A DNA stretch of 22,026 bases, from NCBI GenBank assembly GCA_051657905.1, contig JBOFLO010000021.1:1-22026 (forward strand), read 5' to 3'. A model generated the notes under the pieces. That model was not told the origin of the DNA and searched no databases. It saw only the letters and a program-made list of their open reading frames with translations. Every line of letters begins with the position of its first letter. The first letter of the stretch is position 1. The translations under genes were made by a program, and so were the position numbers. Below are positions 16,236 through 22,026 of the stretch, piece after piece. Source of the DNA: JBOFLO01 sp051657905. Its GTDB lineage: Bacteria > Patescibacteriota > Gracilibacteria > UBA1369.

Positions 16236-16269
16236 GTGGTAAATTACACCACAACCCCTTTTTTGTCAA
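16236..16269 (-). promoter_or_regulatory. Probable promoter of the AAA+/871-aa unit with an overlapping dyad
   Basis: On the minus strand a consensus -35 TTGACA (16264-16269) is followed after 17 bp by TAATTT (16241-16246), a weak -10. The dyad GTAAaTTAC (16239-16247), inside a wider GTGGT...ACCAC arrangement (16236-16252), overlaps the -10 and could be an operator. The start codon is at 16222. Confidence 0.4.
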
Positions 16270-16282
16270 CCAAATAAGCCCT

Positions 16283-16311
16283 TTAATTAAGCTCGTCCAA
16301 GCCGCTATAAT
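16283..16311 (+). promoter_or_regulatory. Probable promoter of the helicase-nuclease gene
   Basis: A perfect -10 TATAAT (16306-16311) has a weak -35 TTAATT (16283-16288) at a 17-bp spacing. Transcription would start near 16318, leaving a leader of about 16 nt before ATG 16334 with no Shine-Dalgarno site. Confidence 0.6.
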
Positions 16312-16333
16312 ACACCCAATCAACCCACAATTC

Positions 16334-19300
16334 ATGAGCCATTCATCCCCCAAAGATCAGCAAAACACCGACCGTGCCGCCCAATTGGCCAGTTTCGAAA
16401 AATACTACAGCCAATTAAATCCTGAACAACAAGCCGCCGTCGACGCTATTGAGGGGCCGGTTATGACTATCGCCGGAGCGGGAACTGGAAAAACTCAAAT
16501 TCTCGCTGTGAGAATCGCTAAAATTCTTCTCGAAACTCAAATCGATCCATTCAACATCCTTTGTCTAACCTTCACTGACGCCGGAGTTACGGCCATGCGC
16601 AAACGTTTGATTGAGATTATCGGACCCACCGCCTATCATATTAAAATCGGCACTTTTCATGGCTTTTGTAATGAAGTGATTAAGGACAATCCCGAAGATT
16701 TCCTTTTCCGCCGCGAATTTGATCAAATTGATGATTTGGAAAAAATCGAATTATTGCGCGAAATTATTGATGATCTTGGCGTAAAAAGCCCGATTCGTCC
16801 GCATGGCGAGCCTTATCATTATCAATATGATTTGGAAGGTCGCATTAAAGATTTGAAAAAAGAAAATTTCACACCGGAAAAATTCACTGAAGCTTTAAGA
16901 GAAATTCAACATTTTCTTCAAGAGTTTTTACCGCTGTTACAAGGCTTTATTGAAATCAAAGGCGCGCCGAAAGAAGAACAGATTTCTGCAGTCTCCCCGG
17001 AAAATATTTTCGCTCAACTCAATCTTCCCGAACCAACTCGTCTTCAACAATCCTATTTAAATTTCTATCAATCTCTTTGGAATAATTATCAAAATTCTCT
17101 CACCGGAGAAAAACGTGCCGATTCCACCAAACGCACCGCTTTCAAAAAAACTCTCAAAGATATTCTTACTAATTTACAAAAAGATTTACCAAAGCAGGAA
17201 GAATTAGCTAAAGGTTACTCCCTTTATCAAGAGAAGATGCATGCCAAAGCCCGCTACGACTACGAAGATATGATTTTGCTAGTCAGCCAAAAGTTCCGCT
17301 CCACCCCCGACCTTCTCCGCAAATACCAGGAGCTTTATCAATACATCCTGGTCGATGAATATCAGGACACCAACTCCGCCCAAAACCAAACCGTCGAGCT
17401 GTTGGGCAGTTATTTTGATTCCCCAAATATTTTCGTGGTGGGCGATGATGATCAATCTATTTATCGTTTTCAGGGAGCTTCGATGGAAAATATTATCGAT
17501 TTCCACAAGCGCCACATTCGGGAATTAAAACTGGTCACTTTGATCAAAAATTATCGCAGCCAACAAACTATTTTGGACGCCGCTGGAACTTTGATCAAAC
17601 ACAATCAAACCCGCATCGCCACTTATTTGCCGGAAATAAATAAGGATTTACATAGCCAAATCAATCAGCCAGCCCAGCCTATTCAATTGGCAATTTATCA
17701 ATCGGAAAATAATGAAAATTATGGCGTAGCACGAGAAATTCAAAAATTAATAGCTGATGGAGTTAAACCTTCCGAAATCGCCGTTTTATATCGCAATCAT
17801 CGCGATGCGGAAGACTTGTTAGAATTGATGCTCAAGTTGAAAATCCCTTTTGAAATCAAAGCCGGACAGGACATTTTAAAAGATTTGGAAATCGGCAAAT
17901 TAATTCAATTATTCCAATTAATTGAAAATCCCAATGCCAATGATTTGTTGAGCCAATGCCTTTTCCTCAACTTCCTCAAAATCGACAAACACGATATTTT
18001 GAAACTCTCTCATTACTATTACACGCAACGTTTAGAAAAACAGGGCTACAGCATTTTCAATATTCTCAATCTCCCGGAAAAATTAAAAGAAGCCGGTTTA
18101 ATCGACCCAATTCGCCTGAGAAAATTCTCTCAAAAAATCGCCGATTGGAAGGAAGCAAGCATGAATTCCACTCTCAATCAATTTTTTGAAACCGTTATTA
18201 AAGAATCCCATTATTTGGAATATCTTTTTGAATCCAAAGAAAAACTGGAAGCTTTCAATCGCCTAAATACACTTTTCCAAGAAGTAAAAAAACTCACTCG
18301 TAAAAATCACGCCGTCACCATCACCGAATTTTTACAGCAATTAAAATTGCGTCAGGAAAATAAATTAAAACTCAATGAAGAACCTCTGCAAAGCAGTCAG
18401 GAAGCCGTTCAAATGCTCACCGCCCATGGCTCTAAAGGTTTGGAATATCAACATGTTTTTATAATCAAATGCACTCATGATGTTTGGGGCAAATCTATAA
18501 ATCGAGACAAAATTCGTTTACCAAAAGGTTTGATTAAATCCGTCATCAGCGATGATCGTTTGGAACAGGAAGAAGACGAACGTCGTTTATTTTACGTAGC
18601 TTTAACCCGTGCTAAACAACAAGTGCATTTAAGTTTCGCCAAATTCCGCTCTGAACAAAATAAACAAAAAGAATCGATCGCCAGTTTATTCATCAATGAA
18701 ATTCCTAAGGAATATTTACAAGAAATCAGCACCAAAGAAATTGAAGATCAAGCTCTGCAACATTTTGAAACTTTATTTTTCAGCGAACCGGATCAAGATT
18801 TCACTGAAAGAGAAAATGCTTTCATCAAACAATTAGCCGATCAACATATTATTTCTCCGACCAGCTTAAATAACTATTTAGTTTGTCCGCGCCGCTTCCT
18901 CTACCAAAACCTTTTCCGCCTCCCCCAAGCCAAATCCCCTTCCGCCGCCATGGGAACCGCCATCCACGCAGCGCTCGAGTTCTATATCAAACAATACAAA
19001 AAAACTCGCATCAAACCCCCAGCTGAATTATTAACTTTGAAATACAAATATTTCTTAGAAAAAGAATTATTAACAGAAAAAGATTATCTGGAAAGATTGG
19101 AAATCGGCCAAAATATTTTAAAAGAATATTATCAGGAATGTGGAGATAATTTCGAAGCCGACACCATCAGCGAATATAATTTCGTCATGCATGGCGTAAA
19201 TATCGACGGCATTCGCATCAGCGGAAAAATCGACAAAATCACCTTCGCGCCAGTCGACGTTAACAACCCGGAAGGCCAACAAAAAGCCATAGTCAGCGAC

Positions 19301-19645
19301 TTCAAAACCGGCAACACCGACCGGGCCAAAGCCAAACTAAAACATGGCGAAGATTACTGGAGACAAGTTATTTTCTACAAAATCCTCTGCGATTATTCTC
19401 CAAAATTCAAATTAGATTTCAAAGGCGCCAGCATGCAAATCGGCCAAATCGAATTTTTGGAAAAAAGCAAAATGAAAGGCTCCTGCCTAACCGAAACCGT
19501 CCCCCTCGATCAAACCTCCATCAACGAAGTAATCGAAAACATCCGCTTCGTCCACCAACAAATCCAAGCATTAAATTTTGAAAAAATCGAAAAATCCGAC
19601 CCTTGCGACCACTGCCCTTTCTACAATATTTGCTGGAAAAATTAA
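16334..19645 (+). CDS. UvrD-type helicase fused to a C-terminal Fe-S RecB/AddB-type nuclease
   Basis: ATP-dependent DNA helicase and nuclease in one 1103-aa chain. SF1A motifs are all visible: Walker A AGAGTGKT (47-54), motif Ia region (LTFTDAGVTAMRKR), Walker B DEYQDT (341-346), GDDDQSIYRFQGA, the NYRS motif IV, AHGSKGLEYQ motif V and FYVALTRAK motif VI. From about residue 845 a PD-(D/E)XK nuclease domain follows: SPTSLNNYLVCPRRFLY, the GKIDKI aspartate and SDFKTG (988-993, Asp989 and Lys991). Cys851 with C-terminal Cys1091, Cys1094 and Cys1100 matches the four-cysteine Fe-S staple of AddB, AdnA/AdnB and Cas4 nucleases. It probably processes DNA ends in recombination, as AdnAB or AddAB do, but no second subunit is encoded nearby. 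It ends 8 nt from the convergent subtilase gene. Confidence 0.93.
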   Translation: MSHSSPKDQQNTDRAAQLASFEKYYSQLNPEQQAAVDAIEGPVMTIAGAGTGKTQILAVRIAKILLETQIDPFNILCLTFTDAGVTAMRKRLIEIIGPTAYHIKIGTFHGFCNEVIKDNPEDFLFRREFDQIDDLEKIELLREIIDDLGVKSPIRPHGEPYHYQYDLEGRIKDLKKENFTPEKFTEALREIQHFLQEFLPLLQGFIEIKGAPKEEQISAVSPENIFAQLNLPEPTRLQQSYLNFYQSLWNNYQNSLTGEKRADSTKRTAFKKTLKDILTNLQKDLPKQEELAKGYSLYQEKMHAKARYDYEDMILLVSQKFRSTPDLLRKYQELYQYILVDEYQDTNSAQNQTVELLGSYFDSPNIFVVGDDDQSIYRFQGASMENIIDFHKRHIRELKLVTLIKNYRSQQTILDAAGTLIKHNQTRIATYLPEINKDLHSQINQPAQPIQLAIYQSENNENYGVAREIQKLIADGVKPSEIAVLYRNHRDAEDLLELMLKLKIPFEIKAGQDILKDLEIGKLIQLFQLIENPNANDLLSQCLFLNFLKIDKHDILKLSHYYYTQRLEKQGYSIFNILNLPEKLKEAGLIDPIRLRKFSQKIADWKEASMNSTLNQFFETVIKESHYLEYLFESKEKLEAFNRLNTLFQEVKKLTRKNHAVTITEFLQQLKLRQENKLKLNEEPLQSSQEAVQMLTAHGSKGLEYQHVFIIKCTHDVWGKSINRDKIRLPKGLIKSVISDDRLEQEEDERRLFYVALTRAKQQVHLSFAKFRSEQNKQKESIASLFINEIPKEYLQEISTKEIEDQALQHFETLFFSEPDQDFTERENAFIKQLADQHIISPTSLNNYLVCPRRFLYQNLFRLPQAKSPSAAMGTAIHAALEFYIKQYKKTRIKPPAELLTLKYKYFLEKELLTEKDYLERLEIGQNILKEYYQECGDNFEADTISEYNFVMHGVNIDGIRISGKIDKITFAPVDVNNPEGQQKAIVSDFKTGNTDRAKAKLKHGEDYWRQVIFYKILCDYSPKFKLDFKGASMQIGQIEFLEKSKMKGSCLTETVPLDQTSINEVIENIRFVHQQIQALNFEKIEKSDPCDHCPFYNICWKN

Positions 19646-19653
19646 ATCACCAA

Positions 19654-21834
19654 TTACAAATCTTCCAACAATTCTTCAGTAAATTTGGATTTATTCATTT
19701 CTCGCATTAGTAAAAGTCTGAAAATATTTTCCGAAATTCCTCCACGAGTAATATTATTGGCCACTCCAAACATATTCCCCTTTTCTTCCAGCAATCCCAA
19801 GCTGTAAGCCGCCTTCACAAAATTCTCATACCATTGCCCGGAAATCACATCTAAATAAGGTAAACTAACTGAATTATCGCCGGAAATTTTATTAATCAAA
19901 ATCAAAAACTTCATTGCCTCAACTTTATTAATTGGACTATTTGGCCGGAAGTTTCCATCCCCATAACCACTCGCCCAACCCTGATTTTTCGCATAACAAA
20001 CATAATTCGAATACCAATCTTCAACTTTCACATCATTGAAACAAGCTGCCCTAACTGAATTATCCGGCTCAATCCCCAGCCCACCCTTAATCAAAATCTT
20101 CAACATTTCCGCACGTGTAACCTCTGCATCCGGACGAAATGTACCATTAGGAAAACCTTCCACCACCCCCAGCTCTTTCAAATAATTGATGGCCGTAGAA
20201 TTTTTATGAAAACTATTCACATCCTGAAAATAATTTCGCTTAGCATATTCAACCGAATTATTTTCCTGAGTGCTTCCGTCATAAGTTTTCTTGATCTGAT
20301 TAAACAGCTTGGCCGTATCCAATTTCCCATCATTGGCATCCGCCGAATCTCGTAAATACTCCATTAAAACCGTGTTTTTCATTTCCGGATAAGTAGAAAT
20401 CACCTGGGCCAAAACCCCGGCTACAATCGGCGCAGAAAAAGAAGTTCCACTAGCCACCGAATAAGTATCCGCACCAGAAATATCTAAACCGATAATTCCC
20501 TCGCCCGGAACAGCCACATCAACACAATCTCCATAATTACTCCATTCAGCCAATTCACCTGAATAATCCAGAGCTGCCACTCCAATCAATCTATTATTAT
20601 TCCCATCATTACAAACCGGCGATTGTGGCGTTAAATCCAAATTCTGCCCCCGCCCATTCTCCACATCACCATTACCAGCCGCCACCACCACTATTACATT
20701 ATTATCATAAGCATATTCCAAAATCTCATCATAACTGGCCGTGAAATTACTAGTTCCAATACTGGCAATACTTAAATTAATAATTCTAGCTCCATTATCA
20801 ACAGCATATCGAATCGCCTCAATCACATCCGGAACCTTGCATTCCAGCTCCCCACAAGCGATCAAAGGCATGATTTGCACTGAAGTAGAAAGCCCCGCCA
20901 TACCAACATTATTATTACGTTCAGCCCCAATAATTCCGGCCACAATTGTCCCATGATCACCATAAACAGTCATTTCATTATTGGCATCCATCATATTGTA
21001 ACCAAAATAATCATCTACATAACCATTCTGATCATTATCAATTTCATCGCCCTTGATTTCCGCCTTATTAGTCCAAACTCTTCCCTGCAAATCCTGATGA
21101 TTTAAATACACCCCATCATCAATTACCGCTACTATTACAGGTTTTTTAGGTGTCAAAATGCCAAAAGCATCATTGTAATTAATCACTCTCAAATAGTATT
21201 GATAAACAGAAAACGGATCATTAAAAACAAACGCTCTTAAGGGAAGTTCATATTCGGAACAAATAGTTTGTCGACAAAGCTTCATTTTCAAAATATCAAT
21301 GGAACTCTCCGGCACAGTAAAAACAATCCTACTATCAGACCATTCAGTTATCTCAGCATTCAAAATCCCAAAAGTAATTTTCCCCTGTTGGCTGCCAAAA
21401 AATTTCCCCGACAAAATCAACTTCTCACCTGGAAAAGTTTCATAAGTTTCATAATCATTAAAATCCTTAATACTATAAACCGTCGGCTTAATCGTATAAC
21501 TAGCCTCACCCACTACAGTATTCCCCTCATAAATAGTAATTTTCCCCGAAACCTTCGCCCACTGCGGCATCAAAAACCGAATCTCCGAATCCGACCAATA
21601 CTTTATCGCCTCACTATCATACAAAAAACAACTCTGCTCATCATTAAAACAAATAAATTTATCCTCCAACAATTCCCCAAACCCATCCCCAGTCAACCGC
21701 ACCTCCTCCCCCACCTCATATTCCCCCGGAAACAAAGGATAAGCCGTAGCCATCACCCCCGGCGCCGCCACCCCAATTGCCAGCAATCCCGAAATAATCC
21801 CCATACCCACCAAACCAAAATATTTCTTAATCAT
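19654..21834 (-). CDS. Secreted S8 subtilisin-like protease with IPT/TIG-like and SLH domains
   Basis: A 726-aa exported serine protease. A signal peptide covers about 1-30 (hydrophobic core, likely cleavage after VMATA). Two IPT/TIG-like beta domains follow (about 32-115 and 117-203; each has the PGE...L.G..FG pattern and the WSDS(E/R)I strand). The peptidase_S8 domain (about 230-500) has Asp239 (VIDDG), His294 (GDHGTIVAG), oxyanion Asn387 (AAGN) and Ser465 (SGTSFSAP), so it should be active. An acidic loop DEIDNDQNGYVDD (263-275) looks like a calcium site. Three SLH repeats (about 535-585, 598-648, 660-712) would anchor it to a secondary cell-wall polymer; the third is the least canonical. 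There is no obvious inhibitory propeptide. Monocistronic, with its own promoter. Confidence 0.93.
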   Translation of the reverse strand: MIKKYFGLVGMGIISGLLAIGVAAPGVMATAYPLFPGEYEVGEEVRLTGDGFGELLEDKFICFNDEQSCFLYDSEAIKYWSDSEIRFLMPQWAKVSGKITIYEGNTVVGEASYTIKPTVYSIKDFNDYETYETFPGEKLILSGKFFGSQQGKITFGILNAEITEWSDSRIVFTVPESSIDILKMKLCRQTICSEYELPLRAFVFNDPFSVYQYYLRVINYNDAFGILTPKKPVIVAVIDDGVYLNHQDLQGRVWTNKAEIKGDEIDNDQNGYVDDYFGYNMMDANNEMTVYGDHGTIVAGIIGAERNNNVGMAGLSTSVQIMPLIACGELECKVPDVIEAIRYAVDNGARIINLSIASIGTSNFTASYDEILEYAYDNNVIVVVAAGNGDVENGRGQNLDLTPQSPVCNDGNNNRLIGVAALDYSGELAEWSNYGDCVDVAVPGEGIIGLDISGADTYSVASGTSFSAPIVAGVLAQVISTYPEMKNTVLMEYLRDSADANDGKLDTAKLFNQIKKTYDGSTQENNSVEYAKRNYFQDVNSFHKNSTAINYLKELGVVEGFPNGTFRPDAEVTRAEMLKILIKGGLGIEPDNSVRAACFNDVKVEDWYSNYVCYAKNQGWASGYGDGNFRPNSPINKVEAMKFLILINKISGDNSVSLPYLDVISGQWYENFVKAAYSLGLLEEKGNMFGVANNITRGGISENIFRLLLMREMNKSKFTEELLEDL

Positions 21835-21859
21835 AAAAATTTATTTATTTAAAACCACT

Positions 21860-21889
21860 ATAATACAAAAACCACCCAAACCAAATCAA
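21860..21889 (-). promoter_or_regulatory. Probable promoter of the subtilase gene
   Basis: On the minus strand TTGATT (21884-21889) and TATTAT (21860-21865) are separated by 18 bp. Transcription would begin near 21853, about 19 nt before ATG 21834, and the leader is almost entirely A/T. Confidence 0.55.
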
Positions 21890-21891
21890 CG

Positions 21892-22008
21892 AACAAAGGA
21901 TTATCATTTCTCTTTATAAGAAGCACGGCACAAAAATCCCCCCACCCAACACAAACACCTAACAAAGGATTCTCTATTTTCTCTTTATACAAGGCGCGGC
22001 ACAAAAAT
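21892..22008. repeat. Two imperfect ~47-bp direct repeats, 69-bp period
   Basis: Copy 1 (21892-21937) and copy 2 (21961-22008) share AACAAAGGATT at the start, TTTCTCTTTATA in the middle and CGGCACAAAAAT at the end, with small differences between. The unit spacing is 69 bp and a C/A-rich 23-bp spacer separates the copies. Copy 1 ends 2 bp from the -35 of the subtilase promoter. The array may continue beyond the window edge. Confidence 0.7.
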
Positions 22009-22026
22009 TAATTCGTGACAGCTACG

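Noticed and set aside
12180..19645. Calling the AAA+/871-aa/helicase-nuclease region a defence island
   Set aside because: No known defence domain, toxin, methylase or mobile element is visible, and the helicase-nuclease is explained as a repair enzyme; only the ATPase pair is flagged as unknown.
21268..21852. 194-codon plus-strand open frame antisense to the subtilase gene
   Set aside because: Its product is a Lys/Asn/Pro/Ile-rich low-complexity sequence with no domain, and the opposite strand encodes an intact, motif-rich subtilase.
21892..22008. CRISPR array
   Set aside because: There are only two copies, the repeats are imperfect with internal differences, the 23-bp gap is C/A low-complexity, and no cas genes are present.

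Overview
The window (about 22 kb, AT-rich) is a compact bacterial chromosome segment with no RNA genes, transposons, CRISPR arrays or phage genes. The full-length reading frames follow the standard code: one gene pair is joined by an ATGA overlap in which TGA must be a stop. No start codon has a convincing Shine-Dalgarno sequence; leaders are short and A/T-rich. The gene set (eukaryote-like class Ia ribonucleotide reductase, PolX, SIMPL protein, MgtE, a subtilase with SLH repeats, several unrecognised proteins) and the lack of Shine-Dalgarno sites would fit a Candidate Phyla Radiation bacterium, perhaps near Peregrinibacteria/Gracilibacteria. That placement is inference and is not proven by anything here.

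Layout. 1-3507 (minus): nrdB then nrdA, with nrdA running off the left edge. 3508-3954: a regulatory intergenic region holding a good NrdR box, a degenerate second box 32 bp away, nested dyads in the presumed nrdB leader, and a promoter for the next gene. 3955-4650 (plus): an unrecognised tail-anchored Q/N/S-rich protein, convergent with msrA; the two stop codons share one CTAG. 4647-6060 (minus): a membrane-anchored metallophosphoesterase followed by msrA. 6132-7901 (plus): PolX polymerase with a PHP domain that has lost most metal ligands. 7961-8512 (minus): an unknown 183-aa protein with a near-consensus promoter. 8694-9596 (minus): SIMPL-domain membrane protein. 9729-12158 (plus): mgtE, then a 112-aa membrane protein translationally coupled to a UPF0489 (arginase-superfamily) protein. 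12180-16222 (minus): a two-gene unit of an AAA+ ATPase and an 871-aa protein of no recognised family. 16334-19645 (plus): a single-chain UvrD-type helicase with a C-terminal Fe-S RecB/AddB-type nuclease. 19654-21834 (minus): a secreted subtilase with two IPT/TIG-like domains and three SLH repeats. 21892-22008: two copies of an imperfect ~47-bp direct repeat upstream of the subtilase promoter.

How the genes relate. nrdB-nrdA supply dNTPs and appear to be under NrdR control. PolX and the helicase-nuclease are DNA repair functions, MsrA is oxidative repair of protein methionine, and the subtilase and SIMPL protein act at the cell surface. The best candidates for something undescribed are the AAA+/871-aa pair, the UPF0489/membrane-protein pair, and the tandem repeat at the right edge.
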